This document shows, one piece after another, positions 34,900-42,723 of a stretch of 64,000 bases of DNA; position 1 is the first letter of the stretch; each line of letters begins with the position of its first letter. The stretch lies in NCBI RefSeq assembly GCF_900112695.1, contig NZ_FOMT01000002.1:1164492-1228491 (forward strand). Direction: 5' to 3'. Origin of the DNA: Paenibacillus catalpae. Lineage in GTDB: Bacteria; Bacillota; Bacilli; Paenibacillales; Paenibacillaceae. The notes beneath the pieces are model-generated. The model saw only the letters and a program-made list of their open reading frames with translations. It did not search any database and was not told the origin of the DNA. The position numbers and the translations under genes were made by a program.

Positions 34900-35076
34900 G
34901 CTTAGCTTAAGAATTACCACTGCGTGTTAATTCTTAAGCTAAAGCTTACGAAGCAAGAATGACCACTGCGTGTTAATTCTTAAGTTAGCGCTTACGAAGC
35001 AAGAATGACCACTGCGTATTAATTCTTAAGTTAGCGCTTACGAAGCAAGAATTACCACTGCGTGTTAATTCTTTTT
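34900..35076 (+). repeat. Tandem array of 46-bp hairpin repeats upstream of the sugar kinase
   Basis: Four units run head to tail: a diverged first (34900-34943), then units starting at 34944, 34990 and 35036, exactly 46 bp apart. Each later unit opens with GCTTACGAAGCAAGAAT and contains CCACTGCGTGTTAATTCTT. In unit 1 the arms AGCTTAAGAATTA (34904-34916) and TAATTCTTAAGCT (34928-34940) pair perfectly. In unit 4 AAGAATTA pairs with TAATTCTT and the T-run TTTTT follows, 10 bases before the kinase Shine-Dalgarno site. Confidence 0.8.
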
Positions 35077-35090
35077 AGGGGGAGAAGAAC

Positions 35091-36041
35091 GTGCATTCAC
35101 CAGACGTAGTAACCTTTGGAGAAACGATGGCATTGTTTATGCCGCAGGAGCACAAAGCTCTGGAGCGCGCGACAACACTGGAGCAGGGCTTTGGCGGTGC
35201 AGAAAGTAATGTGGCAATCGGGCTGGCAAGACTGGGATGCTCGGTAGGGTGGTTCGGATCACTTGGTAATGATCCGTTCGGCCGCATGATTGTGAAAACG
35301 CTTCGAGGAGAAGGCGTTGATGTATCACGCGTCCGGCATAGCGACGAAGCTCCTACGGGGATGATGTTCCGTGAGCAGGTGGCGGGTCGTCTCGCCGTCC
35401 ATTATTACCGCAAGCATTCCGCGGCAAGCAAGATGACTCCTGAAGAGCTGGATGAGGAATATATCCGCGGGGCCAAGCTGCTTCATGTAACGGGTATTAC
35501 GACGGCTCTGAGCGAGAACGCGAAGCAAACGGTGCTCCGCGCGGTCCAGGTCGCCAAGGAAGCAGGCGTTAAGATCTGCTTTGATCCAAATCTGCGGCTT
35601 AAGCTATGGTCGATTGAAGAAGCACGGGAGGTACTCCTTCCTCTTGCGGAAGCAGCGGACTACTTTATGCCAGGCTGGGACGAGCTGAAGCTTCTGTACC
35701 AGACGGATGATTATGAAGAAGTAAAGGCCAAGCTGCTGCAGCTCAAAGCTGTGACGGTCATAAAAGGCTTTGACGATACAACAATTGTGCTGGACAAAGA
35801 AGAGGAAGTCAGCGTTCCATTCTATCCGGCAGAAAAAGTGGTGGATACCGTTGGCGCAGGGGACGGCTTCTGTGCGGGCTTCCTGGCCGGACTGATGAAA
35901 GGCATGACACCGGTTGAAGCAGTTGGGCTTGCAAGCATCAATGGTTCGCTGGTCGTACAAATGCGCGGTGACTGGGAGGCGCTTCCGGAGTGGACGGCAG
36001 TCGAACAGCGAATGTCCGCTAAAGCGTGGGTGGAGCGATAA
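35091..36041 (+). CDS. PfkB-family sugar kinase, 2-keto-3-deoxygluconate kinase-like
   Basis: 316 aa ribokinase-fold kinase. The N-terminal signature is GFGGAESNVAIGLARLG and the C-terminal PfkB signature with catalytic Asp is DTVGAGDGFCAGFLAGL (about 248-264). The block VVTFGETMALFMPQ and the pair PGWDELKLL and IKGFDDTTIVL resemble KDG kinases, which phosphorylate 2-keto-3-deoxygluconate in pectin/uronate breakdown. No KDPG aldolase or uronate genes are near, so the substrate is open. GTG 35091 follows a GGGGGAG site and lies behind the 46-bp repeats. The regulator gene downstream starts three bases later. Confidence 0.85.
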   Translation: MHSPDVVTFGETMALFMPQEHKALERATTLEQGFGGAESNVAIGLARLGCSVGWFGSLGNDPFGRMIVKTLRGEGVDVSRVRHSDEAPTGMMFREQVAGRLAVHYYRKHSAASKMTPEELDEEYIRGAKLLHVTGITTALSENAKQTVLRAVQVAKEAGVKICFDPNLRLKLWSIEEAREVLLPLAEAADYFMPGWDELKLLYQTDDYEEVKAKLLQLKAVTVIKGFDDTTIVLDKEEEVSVPFYPAEKVVDTVGAGDGFCAGFLAGLMKGMTPVEAVGLASINGSLVVQMRGDWEALPEWTAVEQRMSAKAWVER

Positions 36042-36043
36042 TA

Positions 36044-36841
36044 ATGATTGATTCGAACGTATCTGGATCCAAGGGGCAGCGCCGCCGCGAAGCAATCCTG
36101 CAGCTGCTGAAGCAGCAAGGACGCATTACGATTCAAGAGCTGGTGGAACGCTTTGATTGCTCGGAGGCAACGGCAAGGCGTGATTTGGAGCAAATGGAAG
36201 CTGCTTTTCCGATCATCCGGACTATCGGCGGCGCGATGTATGACGGCATGAATACGGTCCGGGACACAGCGTTTGCGGAACGGGAAGGGCTGTCCTATTT
36301 GGAGAAGGAGCGTATCGCTGCCAAAGCGGCATCGCTTATTGAAGAAGGCGATGTCATTGGTTTGTCGGGCGGAACAACGAACTATTTGCTTGCCAAGCTG
36401 CTTAAGCTGAGAAGCGGGATTACCGTTGTTACCAATGCCGTCAATATCGCGATGGAGCTTGCGGGCAGCAGTGTTCAGGTAGTGGTTACAGGCGGCATTA
36501 TGCGGCATAACAGCTTTGAGCTGTGTGGTCCGCTTGGCGAAGGGATGGTCGCGCATCTGAATATCGGCAAGATGTTCATCGGGGTTGACGGAGTCTCAGC
36601 TGCGGGGGGCATAACGACTTATTCCGAGCAGGAAGCCCAAATTGCGAAAGCACTTATCAAGCGCTCGCATACAACGTTCGCAGTCTTCGACCAGACGAAG
36701 GTGGGCAAAACCTCGCTGTTCTCGATAGCGGCATTATCCGAGCTCCAGGCCTTCATTACCGATCTGCCTCTAACCGGGGATCTGGCGGACGAAGCCGAGC
36801 AGCATCATATCGTGGTACATGTGGCAGACAAGCCGGAATAA
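36044..36841 (+). CDS. DeoR/GlpR family transcriptional regulator
   Basis: About 265 aa. The N-terminal DeoR-type winged helix (about 12-65: REAILQLLKQQGRITIQELVERFDCSEATARRDLEQME) is followed by a sugar-phosphate-sensing DeoRC domain (RIAAKAASLIEEGDVIGLSGGTTNYLLAKLL, VVTNAVNIAMELA, VVVTGGIMRHNSFELCGP). Such repressors respond to a phosphorylated sugar intermediate. It is coupled to the PfkB kinase gene, so it probably controls that operon and responds to its product or substrate; it may also affect nagBA just downstream on the other strand. Confidence 0.9.
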   Translation: MIDSNVSGSKGQRRREAILQLLKQQGRITIQELVERFDCSEATARRDLEQMEAAFPIIRTIGGAMYDGMNTVRDTAFAEREGLSYLEKERIAAKAASLIEEGDVIGLSGGTTNYLLAKLLKLRSGITVVTNAVNIAMELAGSSVQVVVTGGIMRHNSFELCGPLGEGMVAHLNIGKMFIGVDGVSAAGGITTYSEQEAQIAKALIKRSHTTFAVFDQTKVGKTSLFSIAALSELQAFITDLPLTGDLADEAEQHHIVVHVADKPE

Positions 36842-36888
36842 AAAAGAGCGGTTGAAGGGGAGAGCCTCTCCCTTTCAACCGCTTTTTT
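36842..36888. terminator. Bidirectional terminator between the deoR-type gene and nagA
   Basis: AGCGGTTGAA-GGGAGAG and its complement CTCCC-TTCAACCGCT form a long stem flanked by A-rich and T-rich runs. It serves both converging units. Confidence 0.9.
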
Positions 36889-36892
36889 GCGT

Positions 36893-38080
36893 TCACTCAG
36901 CATCCGCCGTATAAACCTGTCTGCCGTTTACCCAAGTAGCATTTACCTTGCCGAAATCAGGTTCGGCCAGCACAAGGTCTGCTCGTTTGCCTGCTGCAAT
37001 CGAACCTGTGTGCTCGGAGATGCCAAGCTGTCTGGCCGGATTGCCGCTTGCATACCGGCTGATGTCGGTTACGCTAAGTCCGGAATGCTGGACCATATAC
37101 CGGAATGCATTAATCATCGTTAAGCTGCTGCCGGCCAGATTGCCTTCCTGAAGCCTCGCTACGCCGCCTTCTACGATAACGGGCAGTCCGCCAAGATCGT
37201 AGAGGCCATCCGGTCTGCCTGCCGCCGAGATCGCATCCGTAATTAGAATAAGCCTGTCTGCCGGTTTGGAGGAGGCGAGCAGTCTGATAGCACCGGGATG
37301 AACATGATGACCGTCAGCAATAAGCTCGGCATAGATCCGGTTATCGGTCAGAACAGCGCCTACCGTACCGGGCTCGCGATGATGAAGCGGGCGCATAGCG
37401 TTATAGGTGTGCACGGCATGAGATAGTCCGGCATCGGCTGCTTGAGTCATCACTTCGAATGTGGCATCGGTATGGCCGCATGCGACTACAACGTTTTGGT
37501 CAGACAGCCATTTGATCGTGTCGATAGCTCCTTCGTTCTCAGGGGCTAAAGTGAGCAGCTTCAGGATGCCCGGGTAGCGCTCAGTCCAATCCTCGAGCCA
37601 CTCAATCCGCGGAGGCGACAGATAAGCTGGGTTCTGGGCTCCAATCCATTTCAAGCTGATAAATGGTCCTTCGAGATGGATGCCGAGAAGCTCTGTGTAA
37701 GGCATCTCCTGCTTCATATAAGAGCTGGTTGCCTGGAATACGGCCTCGATCGCTTCCTGAGAAGCGGTTACTGTCGTTGCGAGCATCCCTGTTGTGCCTT
37801 GGGAAGCGTGGAACTTCGTTATCGTATCGTAGCTTTCACGGCTGGCATCCATAAAGTCTCCGCCAAATCCGCCGTGCACATGGACGTCGATAAAGCCCGG
37901 AAGCAGCCATGCTCCTTGTCCGTTCAAGACTTTATCCGCATCGGTTGACTGTTCTTCCTTGCCTTCCAGAACTTGAGCAATAATGCCGTCCTTAATCAAC
38001 ACACTGCCTTCTGTTATCCGTTCTTCCAGAACGATTCTTACATTCTGGATAAGCAGCGATCTGCCGCCATGTTGTTCCAT
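36893..38080 (-). CDS. nagA: N-acetylglucosamine-6-phosphate deacetylase
   Basis: 395 aa amidohydrolase that removes acetate from GlcNAc-6-phosphate. Landmarks are GFIDVHVHGGFGGDFMDAS (metal His pair), GIHLEGPFISLKWIGAQNP (metal Glu), VACGHTDATFEVM, HTYNAMRPLHHREPG and the catalytic Asp in LILITDAISAAGRPDG. The start overlaps the nagB stop (TAATG), so the two are coupled with nagB first. It ends at a terminator shared with the DeoR-type gene. Confidence 0.94.
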   Translation of the reverse strand: MEQHGGRSLLIQNVRIVLEERITEGSVLIKDGIIAQVLEGKEEQSTDADKVLNGQGAWLLPGFIDVHVHGGFGGDFMDASRESYDTITKFHASQGTTGMLATTVTASQEAIEAVFQATSSYMKQEMPYTELLGIHLEGPFISLKWIGAQNPAYLSPPRIEWLEDWTERYPGILKLLTLAPENEGAIDTIKWLSDQNVVVACGHTDATFEVMTQAADAGLSHAVHTYNAMRPLHHREPGTVGAVLTDNRIYAELIADGHHVHPGAIRLLASSKPADRLILITDAISAAGRPDGLYDLGGLPVIVEGGVARLQEGNLAGSSLTMINAFRYMVQHSGLSVTDISRYASGNPARQLGISEHTGSIAAGKRADLVLAEPDFGKVNATWVNGRQVYTADAE

Positions 38081-38805
38081 TACCCCAACATCCTTCCTGC
38101 CTCGCGGTCAAGAAGCACGGTTACACGCGGATGCGTCTGCAACAGGGATGCCGGTACCTCCGTTGTAATGGGTCCCGTCAACGCTTGTTTAACGATATCT
38201 GCTTTATCCGCGCCACGTACCGCAAGGACGATCGAATTTGCTTTTAATATCGAGCCTACGCCCATCGTAATGGCATATTCAGGTACTTCGTCCATGCTAT
38301 CGAAAAATCTCGCATTGGCTTCGCGGGTTTCTTCCTTCAGCTTGACCATATGGGTTCCGCCCGACAAAGCATGATCGGGCTCATTAAAGCCGATATGGCC
38401 GTTATGGCCAAGACCAAGAAGCTGCACATCAATCTGGCGCTCCAGCAGCATATGGTCGTAACGTGCGCATTCAGCTTCCAGATCTTCAGCCATCCCGTTC
38501 GGGAGGAAGGTCTGCGTATCAGGAATATCAATATGAGCGAATAAATGCTTGTTCATATAGTAAGCATAACTTTGATCATTATAAGGCTTGAGCCCGACAT
38601 ATTCATCGAGATTAAACGTTGTTACTTCCGCGAAGGATACTTCGCCTTTACGGTATTTCTCTACCATTTTGGCATAAATGCCTATAGGTGTCGATCCTGT
38701 TGCAAGTCCTAATACAGCGTTTGGTTTCGCTTTAATCCTATCGATAAAAAGATTGGCCGCGTAAGCGTCCAGTTCTAACTGGTTATCAAAAATTTGTACG
38801 TTCAT
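38080..38805 (-). CDS. nagB: Glucosamine-6-phosphate deaminase
   Basis: 241 aa. It turns glucosamine-6-phosphate into fructose-6-phosphate and ammonia, feeding amino sugars into glycolysis. Signatures: VLGLATGSTPIGIYAKMVE (phosphate loop), FNLDEYVGLKPYNDQSYAYYMN (catalytic Asp), LLGLGHNGHIGFNEP and GVGSILKANSIVLAVRGADKA. ATG 38805 has GAGGGGG eight bases ahead; a start 21 bases upstream has none. It is the first gene of nagBA; no nagP or NagR gene is beside it. Confidence 0.95.
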   Translation of the reverse strand: MNVQIFDNQLELDAYAANLFIDRIKAKPNAVLGLATGSTPIGIYAKMVEKYRKGEVSFAEVTTFNLDEYVGLKPYNDQSYAYYMNKHLFAHIDIPDTQTFLPNGMAEDLEAECARYDHMLLERQIDVQLLGLGHNGHIGFNEPDHALSGGTHMVKLKEETREANARFFDSMDEVPEYAITMGVGSILKANSIVLAVRGADKADIVKQALTGPITTEVPASLLQTHPRVTVLLDREAGRMLG

Positions 38806-38843
38806 GGAAGCTGCCCCCTCATTCACATTTGATTCTATTTTAA

Positions 38844-38897
38844 ATTATATTATTCATTTTAACAACAAAATTGATTGTAAAAATCATTTTAATGATT
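38844..38897 (-). promoter_or_regulatory. nagBA promoter region with a 16-bp dyad
   Basis: On the minus strand a perfect -10 TATAAT (38849-38844) lies about 40 bases before the nagB start; no good -35 is seen. The dyad AATCATT-TT-AATGATT (38882-38897) lies just upstream, where an operator or activator site could be. Confidence 0.4.
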
Positions 38898-39066
38898 GTA
38901 AACGTCAAAAATAAAAGGAGAGCTTGTTCCATCCTTGCTCCATTCCTGATCACTGGGTTATGATGAACAAAAGTATTCTCGCAAAGCTTGAAGCTTATGC
39001 TAAAATGCCACAAGCATTCGTGCATAAGCCGGAAGGTTGGCTATACAAATAGGAGGATTGCCCTAT

Positions 39067-40137
39067 ATGACAGTAGAGCAAATATCGGGGGCAAGCGCTT
39101 CCACATCGAAACGTAAAAGCGAGCATATTCGCATATGCCTGCAGGAGAACGTGGCTGGAGAAGGCATTGATACGGGGCTTGCGCGGCTGCGCTTCCGCCA
39201 TAATGCACTTCCGGAAATTGCGTTCGACGACATCAGGCTCGATACGGAATGGCTGGGGCGGCCTATGCGTACGCCGCTGCTGGTCAGTTCGATGACGGGA
39301 GGCACCAGTGAGGCCGGCGCGATTAACCGCCGCTTGGCGGAGGCTGCAGAAAACAAAGGCTGGGCAATTGGCCTTGGATCCATGCGTGCTGCAATTGAAC
39401 AGGAAGACCTGGCAGCTTCCTTTTATATAAGAGACATCGCACCTTCCGTGCCCGTTATCGCAAATATCGGGGCGGTTCAGCTTAATTATGGTTTTGGCGT
39501 AGACGCCTGCCGCAGAGCAGTGGAAATCGCGGAAGCCGATGCGCTGGTTCTGCATCTGAACAGCATGCAGGAAGTGTTCCAGCCTGAGGGGGACACCAAC
39601 TTCCGTGATCTGCTGCCACGCATTGAGGAAGTATGCCGGGCGCTGCCCGTGCCCGTTGGCATCAAGGAGGTTGGTTGGGGAATTGATGCCGATACGGCTG
39701 CATTACTATCCTCTGCGGGGGCAGCCTTTATTGACGTTGCGGGAGCGGGAGGCACATCCTGGAGCCAGGTAGAGAAGTATCGTCAGAACGATCCGATGCG
39801 CAGATTAGCTGCTGAGGCCTTCTCTGGTTGGGGGATCCCGACCGCGCAAAGCATCTCCGAAGTCAAAGAACGGCTGCCGCACATGCCGGTTATTGCTAGC
39901 GGCGGACTGCAGCATGGCGTCGATGCAGCTAAATCCATTGCTCTGGGAGCCGATATCGCTGGTTTTGGGAGGGTGCTTCTTTCTCGTGCAGCAAACGAAG
40001 AGACACGATTATCCGTTGAGCAGTTAATGGAGCAATTCGATCGTATAGAGTTTGAGCTGCGTGCGGCCATGTTTGGGATTGGCGCGGCAACAATTACCGA
40101 TCTTCAGCAGACGAACCGGCTTATTCCAGCCCGCTAA
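39067..40137 (+). CDS. fni: Type 2 isopentenyl-diphosphate delta-isomerase
   Basis: 356 aa FMN- and NADPH-dependent enzyme that interconverts IPP and DMAPP for isoprenoid synthesis. It has the KRKSEHIRICLQENV start, RPMRTPLLVSSMTGGT, WAIGLGSMRAAIE, VIANIGAVQLNYGFG, LHLNSMQEVFQPEGDTNF, VGIKEVGWGID, the FMN-binding DVAGAGGTSWSQVE and PVIASGGLQHGVDAAKSIALGAD. ATG 39067 follows AGGAGG with suitable spacing; an in-frame ATG 30 bases upstream is too early. It is monocistronic, as often for fni. Confidence 0.94.
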   Translation: MTVEQISGASASTSKRKSEHIRICLQENVAGEGIDTGLARLRFRHNALPEIAFDDIRLDTEWLGRPMRTPLLVSSMTGGTSEAGAINRRLAEAAENKGWAIGLGSMRAAIEQEDLAASFYIRDIAPSVPVIANIGAVQLNYGFGVDACRRAVEIAEADALVLHLNSMQEVFQPEGDTNFRDLLPRIEEVCRALPVPVGIKEVGWGIDADTAALLSSAGAAFIDVAGAGGTSWSQVEKYRQNDPMRRLAAEAFSGWGIPTAQSISEVKERLPHMPVIASGGLQHGVDAAKSIALGADIAGFGRVLLSRAANEETRLSVEQLMEQFDRIEFELRAAMFGIGAATITDLQQTNRLIPAR

Positions 40138-40223
40138 CCAAGTAAGACCGGCAGGTTCAGCGAATACTAGACTGTCGGGTATAACGATGGTCGAAAGGGA
40201 ATGATTGGGAGGGCAGAGCATTC

Positions 40224-41210
40224 ATGACAGTGGAAACAAAAGTGTGGGACGGCGGATGGATTCAAGTGAAGATTCCGCTTCCTTTTTCATTAAAGTGGGT
40301 TAACAGTTATTTGATTCCGGAGAACGGCGGGAGCTACACCCTTATTGATCCCGGTCTGCACACGGATGAGGCACTTGAAGCCTGGGACGAGGCGTTTCTT
40401 AATCATGGAGTTACCATAGAGCAAATTACCCGGATCGTACTTACGCATCAGCATCCTGACCATTATGGTTTGGCCGGGTATTTCCAGGATCGGACTGGCG
40501 CACCTGTCTTTATCTCGGAACGTTCTCATCAGTACACACAACGGCTTTGGGGAAGCAGCAGCACCTATGCGGAAGAGCTGCGTGCCCATTTCGCCATCCA
40601 TGGCATGCCTGATGAACTGACGCTTGAAATCAAGAGTAATCTGGACGGGTTTGTCCGGAAAGTATCTCCTCAGCCTCGCGTGACTTATCTGACTGCCGGC
40701 GACACGATTCAGCTTGGCGGATTGGACTGGCGGATGATTGATGCACCTGGGCATGCTTTTGGCCAGCTGTGTTTCTACGAGCCGTTTAACGGGTATATGC
40801 TCTGCGGTGATCAAGTGCTTCCTCATATTACGCCTAACATTGCCTTTAACCCTGGTGAGGAAGAGGATCCGCTGGGCTGCTTCCTGAATAGCCTGGACGA
40901 GTTGTATGAGTATAAGGTGAAGCTGGCTTTCCCCGGGCACCGTGAGCCGTTTACAGACTTTGCCAACCGGATCATCGAAATCAAGCAGCATCATGACCGC
41001 CGTTTGAACAAAATGTGGGAAATGCTGAGAGAACCGAGCAGCGCATTTGAGCTTTGCGAGCATTTATTTGGCGGTCATCTGCGGACGAATCCCCATAATC
41101 TTCGTTTTGCCATGTCGGAGACGATCGCCCATCTTCATTATTTGGAGAAGCGGGGCAAGATCATTCGAACCGGAACAATGGATACCGTTATGTTTCGTAC
41201 AGCTGAATAA
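40224..41210 (+). CDS. MBL-fold metallo-hydrolase
   Basis: 328 aa. The metallo-beta-lactamase metal site is VLTHQHPDHYGLAGY (HxHxDH type); further ligands are in DAPGHAFGQLCFY (His), LCGDQVLP (Asp) and AFPGHREPF (His). The C-terminal ~90 residues form a helical domain (ELCEHLFGGHLRTNPHNLRFAMSETIAHLHYLEKRGKI), like the winged-helix tail of the LACTB2-type branch. Such enzymes act on thioesters, RNA or lactones; the substrate is unknown. A terminator follows. Confidence 0.9.
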   Translation: MTVETKVWDGGWIQVKIPLPFSLKWVNSYLIPENGGSYTLIDPGLHTDEALEAWDEAFLNHGVTIEQITRIVLTHQHPDHYGLAGYFQDRTGAPVFISERSHQYTQRLWGSSSTYAEELRAHFAIHGMPDELTLEIKSNLDGFVRKVSPQPRVTYLTAGDTIQLGGLDWRMIDAPGHAFGQLCFYEPFNGYMLCGDQVLPHITPNIAFNPGEEEDPLGCFLNSLDELYEYKVKLAFPGHREPFTDFANRIIEIKQHHDRRLNKMWEMLREPSSAFELCEHLFGGHLRTNPHNLRFAMSETIAHLHYLEKRGKIIRTGTMDTVMFRTAE

Positions 41211-41223
41211 GGGATAACGAGCT

Positions 41224-41251
41224 AAGGCTTCACGGATGTGGGGCCTTTTTT
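41224..41251 (+). terminator. Intrinsic terminator of the MBL-fold gene
   Basis: AAGGC and GCCTT, extended by TCAC/GTGG pairs, form an imperfect stem followed by T6. Confidence 0.7.
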
Positions 41252-41970
41252 CACATTCTGGCCGCTCTTAAATAAGCTTTGAGCTGTTTTTCTTGTTTAG
41301 AAGACAAATCTAATACATGCTCGTTAAACCGCTGGCAGGCGTGTTCATACAGATTCCGGTCAATTTCATTTTTTTGTATGACATTACTGACCGCTTCGCT
41401 GGATAGCGAACGGTATGAAGGGCGATTAGGTGTTACGTTTACTTTTGGGTAATGCGTCAGCTTCCAGTTCAATCGTTGCATAAGTAAAAACAAGGAAATA
41501 TCATATAACTCCGTCAAGCCGACAAAAGCAAATTGATTGTCTAGAAGATCACGGGCTTTCTGGTAATTCGGATACGGATTATTGAGCTCGCCTGTGATCA
41601 TTCGGGCTTGCAGATTGCAGTACTCGATATCATAGTAAGGATTAAGCACGTACTCCTCAAAGGTTAGATCTTCATCATAAGAAACGTCATATTCGGGATT
41701 TTTATATTTGAAATAAAAGTGGGAGAGTGTTCGTTCGAGAGGATGGCGAAGCATCGTAATATACTGGTAAGGCCGGTCCGTAAATTGGTGTATGCCATAT
41801 ATGAAATGTCCGCATAAGGCATCCGCGTTGACAAGCCGTTCACTTAATTGAATACCGTCAACAAGCGTATGGAAATGAACGATATTCGGGCAGTTTTCGT
41901 TAATCGCCTGAGTAAAGGAAGACCCGCCAGTTTTCGGAATATGCAAATAAAGCAGCAGCTTGTCGTTCAA
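41251..41970 (-). CDS. Sulfotransferase family 2-like protein
   Basis: 239 aa. The 5'-phosphosulfate-binding loop is at the N-terminus (LLLYLHIPKTGGSSFTQAI, about residues 4-22) and the 3'-phosphate-binding block is ITMLRHPLERTLSHFYFKYKNP (about 71-92). Both are diagnostic of PAPS-dependent sulfotransferases of the carbohydrate/heparan 2-O type. It would move sulfate from PAPS to a surface polysaccharide or other acceptor, unknown here. Its ATG overlaps the cysC stop by four bases (ATGA), so the PAPS-making enzyme gene is directly coupled. The coding DNA looks more AT-rich than its neighbours, a hint of acquisition. Confidence 0.88.
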   Translation of the reverse strand: MNDKLLLYLHIPKTGGSSFTQAINENCPNIVHFHTLVDGIQLSERLVNADALCGHFIYGIHQFTDRPYQYITMLRHPLERTLSHFYFKYKNPEYDVSYDEDLTFEEYVLNPYYDIEYCNLQARMITGELNNPYPNYQKARDLLDNQFAFVGLTELYDISLFLLMQRLNWKLTHYPKVNVTPNRPSYRSLSSEAVSNVIQKNEIDRNLYEHACQRFNEHVLDLSSKQEKQLKAYLRAARM

Positions 41971-42509
41971 AATTCCTCCCCTTCTTCCTTGATGGGATGG
42001 ATAAGGCCGCGGTGCCGGATGTAAGACATAACGTCGTGCACAGAATCGGACACCGTTTGTTTGGCAGTCTCGAGAACAAGCTCCGGATGGAGAGGGGGCT
42101 CATATGGCGCCGAAATGCCAGTAAAATGTGTGATCTCTCCAGATCTTGCTTTCTTGTAAAGCCCCTTGGGATCCCTTTTCTCGCAATGCTCCATGCTGCA
42201 ATTGACATAAATCTCGATAAATTCACCAGGCTGGACAGAAGCCCGCAGCCGGTCGCGGTCCTGTCTATAAGGGGAGATCGCCGCTACGAGGGTGATCATT
42301 CCGGCATCGGCAAACAGCTTGGCTATTTCACCGATTCTGCGGATATTCTCCGACCGGTCCTCCGGAAGAAAGCCCAGATCCCGGTTTATGCCATTACGGA
42401 GATTATCGCCATCGAGCAAATAGCTGCGGCAATTCAGCTTATAGAGCTCATGTTCAACAGCTGCCGCTACCGTTGATTTACCGGAGCCCGATAGACCTGT
42501 GTAAACCAT
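41967..42509 (-). CDS. cysC: Adenylylsulfate (APS) kinase, N-terminal frame disrupted
   Basis: 180 aa from the first in-frame ATG. It phosphorylates APS to PAPS. The P-loop GLSGSGKST is at residues 5-13; DGDNLRNGINRDLGFLPEDRSENIRRIGEIAKLFADAG and ISPYRQDRDRLRA are typical CysC, as is GEFIEIYVNCSMEHCEKRDPKGLY. The usual N-terminus is missing in this frame: it is encoded just upstream in another frame (see 42510-42580), as if two bases were inserted. The short ORF has no ribosome site. It is therefore either a recent pseudogene, a sequencing error, or a shortened protein. Confidence 0.75.
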   Translation of the reverse strand: MVYTGLSGSGKSTVAAAVEHELYKLNCRSYLLDGDNLRNGINRDLGFLPEDRSENIRRIGEIAKLFADAGMITLVAAISPYRQDRDRLRASVQPGEFIEIYVNCSMEHCEKRDPKGLYKKARSGEITHFTGISAPYEPPLHPELVLETAKQTVSDSVHDVMSYIRHRGLIHPIKEEGEEF

Positions 42510-42580
42510 AGAATGCAGCTTTGGTGATCATTGAGGAGCTGTCTGTCTTCCCGCGTCATGCAGGATTTTTGCCATTTCAT
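42510..42580 (-). pseudogene. cysC: Displaced N-terminal coding segment of cysC
   Basis: From ATG 42580 this frame reads MKWQKSCMTREDRQLLN, then DHQSCILWFT, the expected CysC N-terminus up to its WFTGLSGSGKS loop. The frame then breaks: after TTTACA an extra CA (within 42498-42502) moves GGTCTATCGGGC out of frame, and translation would stop at a TAG about 25 bases later. Removing the two bases rejoins a full-length CysC of about 200 residues. Confidence 0.7.
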
Positions 42581-42679
42581 ATGCTTCTCGTTCAACTTCT
42601 CCGATCACTCCTCTCTTTTATTTATTACTAAAATATTCGAAAAATAGAGAAAAGGTTCAGAGGAAGAAAGCGGGAATGG

Positions 42680-42715
42680 AAAAGGCTGCCCTACAAGTGT
42701 AGGACAGCCTTTTCT
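42680..42715 (-). terminator. Terminator of the second YutG-like gene
   Basis: AAAAGGCTG-CCTACA and its complement form a strong stem with a short loop, ending in TTTTCC on the minus strand. Confidence 0.75.
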
Positions 42716-42723
42716 GCCAGTTT

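Noticed and set aside
34900-35076. Possible CRISPR array
   Set aside because: The 46-bp units are tandem copies throughout, with no unique spacers of constant length, and no cas genes are in the window.
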